Source: Pseudoflavonifractor sp. An44
GTDB taxonomy: Bacteria > Bacillota > Clostridia > Oscillospirales > Oscillospiraceae
Length of the DNA: 64,000 nt
Direction of reading: 5' to 3'
NCBI RefSeq assembly: GCF_002161675.1
Contig: NZ_NFIH01000001.1
Span: 62,001 to 126,000 of the forward strand
Shown: positions 33,291-43,320 of the stretch, in pieces
How positions within the stretch are numbered: position 1 is the first letter of the stretch
Layout of the letters: the number at the start of each line of letters is the position of its first letter
The notes under the pieces: generated by a model
Database searches by the model: none
What the model was told of the DNA's origin: nothing
The model's input: only the letters and a program-made list of their open reading frames with translations
Translations under genes and position numbers: made by a program

Positions 33291-34532
33291 TTACTCTACC
33301 AAAAACACTTCTTGCTCTATGGTCACGCCGTATTCCAATATTTTTTTCATTGCTTCATAAAAAACTGGATATTTTCTTCCATCAAGAGCAGCTTGCACTT
33401 CATTCAAGTATCCTTCTGTGCGTTTTAATCCGGTAACATGATGAATTTCTACATCCTCCTGAGACATTCGCATAGGAGTTAGAGTAGGAAAAATTTTTTG
33501 CAGGTTCTCAAACATTCGAAAACCTCCCAAATCGATATCAGCCCAAAACATAACTTGCATTTGCCCCTGTATCGATTCAGCAATTTTCTCAAAAAATTTT
33601 CTCTTTTTAGGGCTTAAATATCCTCCATGAAAAACCACTAGTTCCCCGGATTTCAGTTCGGATAAAATAAACTCATCGTAGTTCGTTTTGTTCTCGATAA
33701 AAATAATTCTTTGAATCTCACTCATATCAAATGTCTGTATGGAGTCAATGCCTGAACTAGGTAGTGCCAGCCCATAAGGTGTCGCCGCAGACACACTGAT
33801 GCTTCCCTTCTCGGTCCGTATAACGCAATTACCACAGAGCTCATATAACTCTGGTCGTGCGTAGATTCCTAGATAGGCCAGCTTCTCCCGATCTCCCATC
33901 TGACTTTGCTCACATGCTTCTTTTAATTCATCGGAGTATTCGACAGCTATTCGCAGAAAACGATCTCGTACTTTCTGTTCAAAAATTTTGGTATTCTGAT
34001 AACATCTATTACTGAACGCGCGCATAGTAATAGATTCCCCATGAAGCGAATCATACACAGCAAAAGCAGACAACAGATCCTCCAAAGGATTCAAGTCGCT
34101 CTTGCAATAAGATGGAACGCGAAGACTCTCTTTTGCCTGTTTACAGATATCGTCCCGCCACATCTGAATCCACTTTGTCGTGATATGGGAGAGCCTCGAG
34201 GTGACCATCTCCACTACCGCAGAGGCAAGCTCTCTAGGGTGTATCCGGCCTGTCATTCGATAACACTCTGACAGTTTCTCTAAATTTAGAACCACATGGG
34301 ATAACACGGGACGTCTATTGACCCATTGAGCAAAAATGAAGCCACGCGCCTCCAGGTCCTTCACAACTTTGTTCCATTCATCCCGGATTTGAGCGTCTTC
34401 ATAGTCATATTCTGGAAATTCTTGTTTTTCAATTCGAAGCATCACCCGCCGTGTGGAACTGCCCGGTTGTGTCAGATGTTTGCTTTTCTCATACTTATCT
34501 AACAAATGAGAAAGTAGAATATTCTGATTCAT
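33291..34532 (-). CDS. jetD: Wadjet nuclease subunit JetD
   Basis: A 413-residue protein with the DUF3322-DUF2220 layout of JetD. The N-terminal half is a winged-helix/helical region (EKSKHLTQPGSSTRRVML near the start). The C-terminal half is a Toprim domain with catalytic Glu in RIIFIENKTNYDEF near residue 277 and the metal-binding pair in FWADIDLGGF near 329. JetD cleaves DNA extruded by the JetABC motor, removing plasmids. Its ATG overlaps the jetC stop by 4 bases (34529-34532). It is the last gene of a complete jetABCD operon. Confidence 0.93.
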   Translation of the reverse strand: MNQNILLSHLLDKYEKSKHLTQPGSSTRRVMLRIEKQEFPEYDYEDAQIRDEWNKVVKDLEARGFIFAQWVNRRPVLSHVVLNLEKLSECYRMTGRIHPRELASAVVEMVTSRLSHITTKWIQMWRDDICKQAKESLRVPSYCKSDLNPLEDLLSAFAVYDSLHGESITMRAFSNRCYQNTKIFEQKVRDRFLRIAVEYSDELKEACEQSQMGDREKLAYLGIYARPELYELCGNCVIRTEKGSISVSAATPYGLALPSSGIDSIQTFDMSEIQRIIFIENKTNYDEFILSELKSGELVVFHGGYLSPKKRKFFEKIAESIQGQMQVMFWADIDLGGFRMFENLQKIFPTLTPMRMSQEDVEIHHVTGLKRTEGYLNEVQAALDGRKYPVFYEAMKKILEYGVTIEQEVFLVE

Positions 34533-37500
34533 ACTGACATCATCTCTTTCCCCCAGGACATAATGTGCATTTTATATTTATCTTTAATCACCAAATGCGT
34601 ACGATCTGCCAACGGCATAATATCCGGAAGCTTTTCTGGTGGTGTACAAATAATCGCCTGCAGCCCCATCTTCCGCAACAAGCGAATACTTTCTATGATC
34701 CGATCGCTGTCCATTTTATTGAACGCTTCGTCAAACACCACCAATCGAATGGTATTGCTGGATAAGTCAGATTGATTGTAGACCTGATACAGTTGGGCAA
34801 ACGAAGCCAACACAGCAATATAAAATGGTGTCTGGGTTTCACCTCCGGACTTGGTATTAAGGGTTTGGGAAAGCAGCTGCTTGGAGCCGTTCTGGTCGGT
34901 GGTCTCCAAATCGAATTTAAGATAGGTTCTAAAATCAGTAAACCGCTCTATATTCTGCTGGAGTTCGCTCTGCTTTCTTGTGTTGGTGGTAGTATCATCA
35001 GACATGGCAATCTGACTAAACAGAGTCTCTACAAGTTTTCCATATTTTTGCTGGAACGGAAGTGCAAACAGTCCACCCTCCCCTTCCATCAATTCTGGTG
35101 CCATAATCATATCGTAGTAATCGGCATAATCAGGATTACGATCTACTCGAAACTGATATTGATCTGTGCCGAACTTCGCCTGTCTCAGCGCCTTATTCAG
35201 GTTCCTAACCTGTTCCCGTACTTGATCAATGCTGGATTTGAGTTTGGATAAAAAATCATTTTGGAACTGCTCCATCGCGCTCTCTCGAGCTGCCTTAATT
35301 TTTTCCCGGTATTTAGGCAACTCGCTTTCCTCCAAAATGCGCTGCTCTGCTTCATATTCCTCATTGTCCAAAGCATCCACACGGAAGGAACATGGTTTGA
35401 ACTTGTCGGCATAGTCACGCCTTGCTTGATATAGTCTTTGTTGATTCATGACCCGCTCATTTCTACTCCGAACCAGCTGATCACTGAAGTTTTTTTGGAT
35501 CGCACCAGGATGCTTCAGTCTGCCCAATTCCTGCTGGTATCGAGGCAATCCCGTCTTTTCTTGATAATCTTGAGAAAAGGTTTCGGCCACAGAGTCCTCT
35601 AATTGGGACAACTTTTGATATTGCTCTGGCAGTCTCTCGTATTTTAACAGGTGAATTTTCTCTTTTAACCGGCCACTCCGCTCTACCGTCTTTTGCTGGT
35701 TTCCACGTAGCACTGCGATTTCCTGACGCAACTGCTCGATGGTTCTACGTTGTTCCTCCAGCCAGAATAGATCCAGATTAGAAAGCTCTTCTGTGATTTT
35801 TCCGATTTCATCCTGGATCTCCAGAATACGCACGTAGTCATTCAGCTTCCCGGGCACTATATTCTGCACAAAGAATTGTGTAAATAGTGCTTCTTTTTGT
35901 TTTGTCAACACTTGATAAATTGGGTCCCAATATTGAATCGCCTTCTTATTTTCGCTGAGATCGATATTGAGGCGCTGGATACGCAAAGCAACCGCTTGAC
36001 GACCAATAAAAACATTTTCCATCAATGAGCGGCGTATAGGACGAGCTACATATCCCTGATACAGCATACCTTCTACTGTAATTGCTGTCTTATGATTTCT
36101 AAGTTCCTCAACGCGATCACAGCAGACCACCCGTCCCAGCAAATAATCTATATAACTACGAGCCAACTCATTTTTCGTCTCTACCTTTCTAGCTAAGCTG
36201 TTCTCCCACGGTTCTTGTTTTTCCTTTTCCCGCAGTCTGCCGACATCTATAATTCCGTATGAGTTTTTTCCAAAATCCCCCTTAATTCGGTTATATAATT
36301 CTAGTGCTGCCCGATAATAGGCTGGTTCGACCAAAAGATAAAATTTCTGTGTATTGAGATAGCCTTCTACTGCCCCACGCCATGTTTCTTCTTTCATTTC
36401 CAACACATCTGCAAGGATAAGTAACTCTACCGGGCTGCCCATCTGCTTTTCCAGCTCCGTACTCAAGCGTTTTCTAAGGAGGAGAAGCTCCTGTGGATAA
36501 TCCTTAATATTATTATGTAGACTGGCCAACGCCGCCCGTGTTTGATCTGCCTCTTTCTTATATGCTTCTAGCTTATCTTTGATCTTATGGGCAGCACTGC
36601 TCATCTCTTCAGAGAGATTTGCAATGGTGAGCTGAGCCTGTTCAAAAAGGGATAATGGACAGGCAAACAGCTCCGATCTGACACTCTCCAGGGCAGCATA
36701 TACTTTTTGAGTTTTCTCTGCGATCTGTTTCACCTTGTCAAGGCCATTTTCCTCTTCTAAATTGGTAATTTCTTCACACAGATGAGAAACTCTACTAACT
36801 TCTCGCCTAATTTTCAATTCGAGACTTCTGAGCCCATCTGTCAACCTGTTCTGCTCATCTGTAAGCATCTTTTTTTGCTGCCGGAGCTTCTCCTCTTCCT
36901 GGCAAACACTACTTTGGGCTACCGCACGTTCCAACTCCCGTTGTCGTGTCTCATTTTGTGTAATCTCCTCGCCAAATAGTCCAATTTGTTTTTCTGCATT
37001 CATCATTTCGGTTTCACAGTCCCGCATTTGCAGTTCCATATCATGAATTGTAGACTGCTGCACCTCTTTTTCCGCCCACAAAGAGAGAAAAGATTGTATC
37101 TTCCAACGCTCAATTGCTTGCTGCCAATCCTGGTAGCGCCGACCAATTTCCCGTAATGCGTCCAACTTCTCCTCTTGACGTTGCGCCAGCATCTCATGGC
37201 GCTTGTAGTCAAGAATGTTCTGTTGCATCGCTTCAATATCTGGCTTTTCCGGAATATCACAAATGTTCTCTGTGATAAATTTCTGAATATCTACAATAGG
37301 GCGAAAGGATATTGCTTTCTTCAACATTCGCATCACTTGTTCGCCGTGGATATTCCACTTTGCCTGCAAATCGATCCGGTATTGCTTATGAGTGTCATAG
37401 AGCTTTCCTTTTACTCCATATTCTTTCAAAAAAATACGCAGAGTTGGGATATCAATAGCCTCGCCCTTCTGAATAAAACAGTCTTCTGGGAGTGTACCGT

Positions 37501-37882
37501 CATAGAGAAAATATCGATCCTGGCGACTTCCATCGCTCCGGCAATCGAAAATAATACCGCCAACAAACTGTTTTCCCTTCACATCATCCCAAAATTCACA
37601 GGCAATAACGGTGGAAAAATCTTTCCCCCGCCTAGAACTCGGGTTATTTTCATCCATATCAGCCCGTAAATATCCATCCAGCGTCCGCTGAGATTTCTCG
37701 TTTGCTGCTTGATTGAAGTTGCGCGCATTCGTCTCTCCTAGCAGGACGATTTGAAGCGCATCAATAATAGTAGACTTTCCTGCCCCATTCTTCCCCGTGA
37801 AGAAATTAATATCCTCCACTTCAATGAGTTCCTTGGAAAAATAGAGCCAATTAATCAGTAGAATCTTCTTCAGTTTCTTCAC
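34529..37882 (-). CDS. jetC: Wadjet SMC-like ATPase JetC
   Basis: A 1117-residue SMC/MukB-like protein. The Walker A is NFFTGKNGAGKSTIIDAL near residue 35. Long coiled coils flank a hinge-like centre (~470-650). The ABC signature NTKSGGETQTPFYIAV is near 1005 and Walker B RLVVFDEAFNKMD near 1043. It forms the loop-extruding motor with JetA and JetB, sensing small circular DNA. The gene overlaps the jetB end by 32 bases if the first ATG is used, and this start fits the family's MKKLKK...NW opening. Confidence 0.95.
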   Translation of the reverse strand: MKKLKKILLINWLYFSKELIEVEDINFFTGKNGAGKSTIIDALQIVLLGETNARNFNQAANEKSQRTLDGYLRADMDENNPSSRRGKDFSTVIACEFWDDVKGKQFVGGIIFDCRSDGSRQDRYFLYDGTLPEDCFIQKGEAIDIPTLRIFLKEYGVKGKLYDTHKQYRIDLQAKWNIHGEQVMRMLKKAISFRPIVDIQKFITENICDIPEKPDIEAMQQNILDYKRHEMLAQRQEEKLDALREIGRRYQDWQQAIERWKIQSFLSLWAEKEVQQSTIHDMELQMRDCETEMMNAEKQIGLFGEEITQNETRQRELERAVAQSSVCQEEEKLRQQKKMLTDEQNRLTDGLRSLELKIRREVSRVSHLCEEITNLEEENGLDKVKQIAEKTQKVYAALESVRSELFACPLSLFEQAQLTIANLSEEMSSAAHKIKDKLEAYKKEADQTRAALASLHNNIKDYPQELLLLRKRLSTELEKQMGSPVELLILADVLEMKEETWRGAVEGYLNTQKFYLLVEPAYYRAALELYNRIKGDFGKNSYGIIDVGRLREKEKQEPWENSLARKVETKNELARSYIDYLLGRVVCCDRVEELRNHKTAITVEGMLYQGYVARPIRRSLMENVFIGRQAVALRIQRLNIDLSENKKAIQYWDPIYQVLTKQKEALFTQFFVQNIVPGKLNDYVRILEIQDEIGKITEELSNLDLFWLEEQRRTIEQLRQEIAVLRGNQQKTVERSGRLKEKIHLLKYERLPEQYQKLSQLEDSVAETFSQDYQEKTGLPRYQQELGRLKHPGAIQKNFSDQLVRSRNERVMNQQRLYQARRDYADKFKPCSFRVDALDNEEYEAEQRILEESELPKYREKIKAARESAMEQFQNDFLSKLKSSIDQVREQVRNLNKALRQAKFGTDQYQFRVDRNPDYADYYDMIMAPELMEGEGGLFALPFQQKYGKLVETLFSQIAMSDDTTTNTRKQSELQQNIERFTDFRTYLKFDLETTDQNGSKQLLSQTLNTKSGGETQTPFYIAVLASFAQLYQVYNQSDLSSNTIRLVVFDEAFNKMDSDRIIESIRLLRKMGLQAIICTPPEKLPDIMPLADRTHLVIKDKYKMHIMSWGKEMMSV

Positions 37883-38480
37883 CTTCGTCCTCCTTTCTCA
37901 TCACAGATACAATTGCATTCAGTTTTTCGCTAGAAACCACAGATAAAACGGTGGGAAGTATAGCAAATTTACAGCTATTTTGATTATATTTCCCCTCAAG
38001 CCGTTGAATAACAGAGTGGTTATCCAATAGTGTGAGTGCCCGCTTCACCTCATCCATGTTGGGTTTCGTAGAAAGAATCGCATAGTCTGTAACTACTTTA
38101 TCTAGAAGATCACGCACTGTACAGACAGCATCTTGTTCCAGTCCCAGTCGTTCAATGTTCTCCTCATAGATCATGCGAATTGCCAGAAGGATCGCCGTCT
38201 CTTTCTTATTCAGATTACAACGATTCGCATCGTCTGTATTCATAACATAAAAGTATCCATTCAAATCATCTTTTCGGAGATCCCAGTCCAGAAGAGCAAG
38301 ATATTCCTGTATCGCTTCAAAGTGGGCAGACAGAAAAACATAGTCTGGATTATTGATTCGCCCTTCGCCCGGCTTGTATATAGTCCTCACCACATAGGTA
38401 CGACTAAGCAGTTGATTGCAGATGGACTTAAAGCAATCTAGTTCCTTCTGTGTTGCCGTGCTAAGCCAATCAAAACTCAT
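37851..38480 (-). CDS. jetB: Wadjet subunit JetB (DUF4194)
   Basis: A 209-residue protein of the DUF4194 family, MukE-like winged-helix architecture: CNQLLSRTYVVRTIYKPGEG near the N terminus, YLALLDWDLRKDDLNGYFYV and RCNLNKKETAILLAIRMIYE in the middle, and an acidic tail. It bridges the JetA kleisin and JetC. Its ATG overlaps the jetA stop by 4 bases, and its end overlaps the jetC start, as expected for a stoichiometric complex. Confidence 0.92.
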   Translation of the reverse strand: MSFDWLSTATQKELDCFKSICNQLLSRTYVVRTIYKPGEGRINNPDYVFLSAHFEAIQEYLALLDWDLRKDDLNGYFYVMNTDDANRCNLNKKETAILLAIRMIYEENIERLGLEQDAVCTVRDLLDKVVTDYAILSTKPNMDEVKRALTLLDNHSVIQRLEGKYNQNSCKFAILPTVLSVVSSEKLNAIVSVMRKEDEGEETEEDSTD

Positions 38481-39874
38481 TTTCTTCCCTCCTTGCGCAC
38501 AATTTTAAGCTGTGGAATGGTATATTCATTTTCTGTGAAGCTCCCTTCCAACTCTTTCACCACATAATTTGCGCTGGGGTCACGTCCTGTAAGCGCAGCC
38601 AACATGCTCATAATGTAGGCCCGATCATCTGACAAAGCCATATCTTTGGAGTAGCAAACCCCGTCATCCCCCAACCACTTTTCTATGTATGCAGCAATTT
38701 GAGCGCGGCTATACTCTGTTCGAAGTAGTTCCGCCGCCTGAGCCTTAGTTGAAGAATCTATCCCGCCTTCCTCTATCAGGACTGGTGCTACCTTTGACCG
38801 TTTCCCGGGGCGTTTGCGATGCCAAAGGCTCTTTTGCGAAAGGAACGATTGTTCATATAGTTGAAATACCGGCTGAATACGATCCACCAGCTCTGTGGCA
38901 CGATGATTTCTTTCCAGCGCACTCAGAAGGTATGCCAAATTACCACGTACGTTGCCATCTCGGTTAGTCAGATTTTCTAGTTTCTGTGTAGTCGCCCTTG
39001 TATATCGGCGCACTTGACCATCGATTTCCTTCAAATAATCATGCTCTATACTATCATAACGATCATTTACCCAAAAAATTTTTTGTAGTATATCATGCCG
39101 ACATTCATCTAGTGTAGCCCCCCGACGATCTTGTACCGCAGCGTTAGATATCGCCATCAAAAGGCTCTCATCCTCAGCCCATCCCGTGAGAATTGTCTGG
39201 ATTGGAACACGATATTTTGGGACAGAATCTTTAATTTTTAATGGACGAATATATGCTTCCATCACTTTTTGCCCAAAATCATCAAAATGAGCAGCAAGGA
39301 CATCATTCACTTCCCGCATTTTTACTTGCATTTGAAAAAAATGTTTCACATTGTGGTATACCATTTGAAGCAACTTGATCAATGCCTGGGTATTGTCATA
39401 CGCACTATAAATCGCAGCCATTTTATCATAAACATTGTCTCCATCGCTTGCCACCTTCAATGCGGAATAGGTCCCAAATACATATGAATATCCACGAACA
39501 GGGCTGTCCTCTCGTAGTTGATGAAAAATATCTAGTAGACGGCTACTGTAGCCAGGAACTGTAATATATTCATCGAAGTCCTCTCCTCGCTCTTTTTCGA
39601 ACCAACCTTTACTGTATAATTTACGAATCAGGAATCTGGCACGGCCTGAAATATCCCGCAGTTCTTCCTCGTCAATATCCTCTCCTTCAAATGTTGCATC
39701 AGCCAGCTGCTGCTCCATTTTGCTCCGTAACATCGTATACAATGTGTCCTCTGGTATTTTTAGATTTTCCCGATAAGCTTCCCAAAGTACATCTAGGGCA
39801 TCAGCATACAAAGTGCGATTTGGTGATGCCAAAACAGAAAATAGATCGGTTGGAATGTGCTCAAACAAATTCAT
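38477..39874 (-). CDS. jetA: Wadjet kleisin-like subunit JetA (DUF5716 type)
   Basis: A 465-residue helical protein starting FEHIPTDLFSVLASPNRTLY, characteristic of the DUF5716-type JetA found in non-type-I Wadjet systems. It has a winged-helix-like N-terminal part, a helical middle and a basic region (LWHRKRPGKRSKVAPVL) near residue 350. JetA is the kleisin-like bridge of the motor. GAGAGGGGGA precedes the ATG. It is the first gene of jetABCD. Type I JetA (DUF3375) would look different at the N terminus. Confidence 0.88.
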   Translation of the reverse strand: MNLFEHIPTDLFSVLASPNRTLYADALDVLWEAYRENLKIPEDTLYTMLRSKMEQQLADATFEGEDIDEEELRDISGRARFLIRKLYSKGWFEKERGEDFDEYITVPGYSSRLLDIFHQLREDSPVRGYSYVFGTYSALKVASDGDNVYDKMAAIYSAYDNTQALIKLLQMVYHNVKHFFQMQVKMREVNDVLAAHFDDFGQKVMEAYIRPLKIKDSVPKYRVPIQTILTGWAEDESLLMAISNAAVQDRRGATLDECRHDILQKIFWVNDRYDSIEHDYLKEIDGQVRRYTRATTQKLENLTNRDGNVRGNLAYLLSALERNHRATELVDRIQPVFQLYEQSFLSQKSLWHRKRPGKRSKVAPVLIEEGGIDSSTKAQAAELLRTEYSRAQIAAYIEKWLGDDGVCYSKDMALSDDRAYIMSMLAALTGRDPSANYVVKELEGSFTENEYTIPQLKIVRKEGRK

Positions 39875-40094
39875 TACAATCCCCCTCTCATAGGAGATAT
39901 TTATGATTGGAATTTTAATTAAAATGGAACCTTTTATGGAGGGTTACACTGCGGAGAATGTTTCTCCATCTTCGACTCAAATATAGGCTGGGTGCCTGTA
40001 CGTCTTGAATTTTTGAGGATTGGGTATTGATAAATGACAACAGGATTAGCAAAGCACCTGTTCCATATGGGGCCCACGCAATGCTGTAGATTTC
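39875..40094. other. Intergenic region upstream of jetA
   Basis: About 220 bases with no gene. The half nearest jetA is AT-rich and should hold the jetA promoter on the minus strand, but no -35/-10 pair close to consensus is evident. No terminator is apparent after the upstream helicase gene. Confidence 0.4.
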
Positions 40095-43000
40095 TTACCC
40101 CACCACCACTTTATTTGTCTTCTTCAAGAATTTCGCCGGGATAGGCCGGTCCAGCTTCCAGGTGATATTCATGGGCCTGCTCCCCTCATGTTTCACATAA
40201 TTTGCTATTCCCAGAAATGTATAAACCGCAGCTCCACCGGTGATTCGGTCCGCCTTGAACTCCCGCACAAACAGCAGCACACGACTCCCCCGCTCCCGAT
40301 GGTGGATATACCGCTGTCCGGTGGGAGAATCCACCGCAGTGGTACTCTGACTCTGCCAGTGGAACAAGCTTTCATTGATGGAGTAGTCGTTGTACATGGT
40401 CGTAGGTGAATAATCTTTATCCGCCTTATTCAGGGTCACAAAGAGCACATCCAGCTGTTTCTCTGGAAGCCATTTTACCCCCTCACGCACTGTCCCCGGC
40501 TTCATAAAGTCCAATGCCACCAGCAGCTGGTCTCTGGTATAGGTGCAGTGAAGATCCAACGGACACTCAAAGCCAAGGTCCACTGGCTCGTCGATGAAAT
40601 CGATCTGATCGTACCGATATCTTAGTAAGTCCACCAGCTCTCCCAACAGAACCGGACTATCCGAGAGGGCATACAGGTTGTCCAGCACCTTATCACTGGA
40701 CCAGCTCTCAGCTACTTGTCCCCAGACAGTAACATAGAACATTTGCAGCATCCGCAGCTCCACTTGGCTCAGTGCCGCAAAATCCACATCGTCCAGCCTG
40801 GGGAGCAGATCCAGCAAAAAGCGGATCCACCGCCTGGAGTCTATGATGGCCAGTCGTCCAAAGGCTTTTGTCAGGGTATCTTCCAGCGGCTCCTGAAAGT
40901 CCCCCACCACATTTCCACGTGCACAGATGCGAGAGAAGGTCGAAAACTTGTATATGGCCCGAGGATCCAAATGGTAATAGTCTAGAAAGTTGGTCAGAGT
41001 CAATTCCAAACCACTGTCCTCCTCAAAGCTGGCTACTCGGGACACCAGGCCCGCTGTGTTGCCGTAGGAGGCCCGAATATTCTCTAGAATGTACTTGGCC
41101 GTCTTTTTCTCCAATTGGATATAGCAGCCCTTGGGCGTAGAGACAAAGCCCTCTTTGATCTCCCTGGTCACGCTACGGGTTGTGTTATTCAGCAAAGCCG
41201 CGAACTTATCCTCAAAGTTGTACCGCTTGTTGGCCTGTCCAATGAAATCTAACACCGTCAGGCACTCTTTGCCCTCCGCCATGCGTAAGCCACGGCCAAG
41301 CTGTTGAAGGAAGATAGTCAGGGACTCCGTAGGACGGAGAAACAGCACGGTATTCACTTCTGGGATATCCACACCTTCGTTGTAGATATCCACTACGAAA
41401 ATAAAACAGATCTCACCACCCACCAGCCGCCCCTTGGCGGCTTTTCTCTCCTCATCCGAGGACTTCCCCGTCAGGTACATGGACGGAATTCCACGCTCAT
41501 TGAAATAGCGGCTCATAAACTCCGCATGTTCGATAGACACACAGAACCCCAGTCCTTTCACCGTATCCATGTCTGTCACATACTTTAGCAGCGAGGAGAC
41601 TACCAGCTCGGCTCTGCGGTTTGCCACAGCGCCACTGAGGGTGTAGAGATTGGACAACTCCCCCTTGTCATATCCGCCTGCATTCCACTTCAGAGTGCTC
41701 AAGTCCACGGCATCGGTGACACCAAAATACTGGAACGGGCACAGTAGCTTCTGGTCGATGGCTTCTGGCAGACGGATCTCAGCGGCAATGCGGTAGTTGA
41801 AGTAGGGCAGAATGCTTTTCCCATCCATACGTTCCGGCGTTGCAGTTAATCCCAGCAGAATACACGGCTGATAGTAATCTAGTAGCGTTTGATAGGTGGG
41901 AGCCGCCGCATGGTGGAATTCATCCACGACGATGTAATCGTAAAAATCCGAAGAAGTCTTGGCAATAAAGTTCTGTGCATTGAAGGTTTGAATGGACATA
42001 AATAGATGATCAATGCTCTCCGGTCTGTAGCTTCCCACAAACAGTTCTCCGAAGTTGGTATTCTTCAAAACCGCCCGGAAGGTGTATAGACTCTGCCGTA
42101 AAATCTCTTCTCAATGGGCCACAAAGAGCAACCGGCATGGTTTGTCTGAATTTTGCTTACAGAATCGCTTGTAATCCAAGGCAGAGATCACCGTTTTCCC
42201 GGTCCCAGTGGCTGCCACTACCAGGTTGCGGGTATAGCCTCGAATGGTACGCTCCGCTTCCAGCTTGTCTAGAATCTCCTGTTGATAGGAATAGGGCGTA
42301 ATATCCATGACATAGGCCGCTACATCATTGCTGTCAAAGTACTTTTCAGCCTTTAAAGCCCGAGCCAATCGCTCCTTCTGGTCTTCCCCATAATATTCAA
42401 ACTCTCGGTCATTCCAGTAGTACTCAAAGGTTGCAGCGATCTTACCAATGGTCTCAGGCAAGTCCCGGCGAGTCACTTTGGTGTTCCACTCCAGGCCACT
42501 GGTGAGGGCAGCGTTGGACAGGTTAGAAGAACCCACATAAGCGGTGGTAAAGCCAGTGTTGCGGACAAAGATATAGGCCTTTGCATGGAGTCTGGTCTGC
42601 TTGGTATTATAACTCACCTTGATCTGGGTGTTGGGCAGCTGACGGAGCTCCTCAATGGCTTTTATATCGGTGGCTCCCATATAGGAGGTTGTGATGATGC
42701 GCAACTCTCCCCCGTTCTGGGTAAACTCCCGCAGTTCATCCATCAAAAGCCGCAACCCGCTCCACTTGATGAAAGACACCAGCATATCAATGCGATCGGC
42801 AGAGACGATTTCCCTTTTCAACTCCATGTACATCTGTGGCTCGTGGATGGCTCCGGTAAATAAGCTACTCTGGGCCATGGACGTTTCCGGCCGAACCAAA
42901 TCAGTGGCCGTCTTTCCCACGGCCAGCCGTGGATCTTGCTCCCGCAAAAGCGCAAGAAGCTGCTCTGCCCGCTGGGCAATGCCCAGTGCAGCAAAGTCAG

Positions 43001-43250
43001 CTTCTTGTGTGGTATTTCCAATGAGTTCTACGATTTGGTTTGCAAGGCCGATCTGGGCGGAGATACCTCCGCCATTGTCCAGGATATTTTGCAGGCCCTT
43101 TTGCACCACATCCGCCAGATATTGTGCCAACACCTTGGAGGCTTCCGCCTGATCGATAGGTGCAACAGATTTGCGGGCCTCGGGAATCTCCGACAACTCG
43201 CGGTTTAATGCTTCGTTGATGACTTGTTCGTATAGGCCGGGGTGGAGCAT
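40095..43250 (-). pseudogene. PLD nuclease-SF2 helicase-DUF3427 gene interrupted by one in-frame TGA
   Basis: Read through one stop this is a 1051-codon gene starting MLHPGLYEQVINEALNRELS at 43250. Residues ~120-260 form a phospholipase-D-type nuclease (RLHAKAYIFV near 218, GSSNLSNAAL after it). The helicase core has VAATGTGKTVISALDYKRFC near 345, then motif Ia LLFVAH-stop-EEILRQSLYTF, DYIVVDEFHHAAAP, LTATPERMDG and QQLGRGLRMAEGKE. A DUF3427 C terminus follows. The TGA at 42113-42111 (codon 380) replaces the CGA for Arg in VAHREEIL, a single transition with no frameshift. Translation would give a 379-residue nuclease plus P-loop fragment. Restriction-like defence is the likely role of the intact form. 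Confidence 0.88.
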
Positions 43251-43320
43251 ATTTCTCACTCTCTCTTGTTGGAAAATTGTTGTTTCCAGTATACCCTTAA
43301 GGACAGAATCCAGCAAGTAT

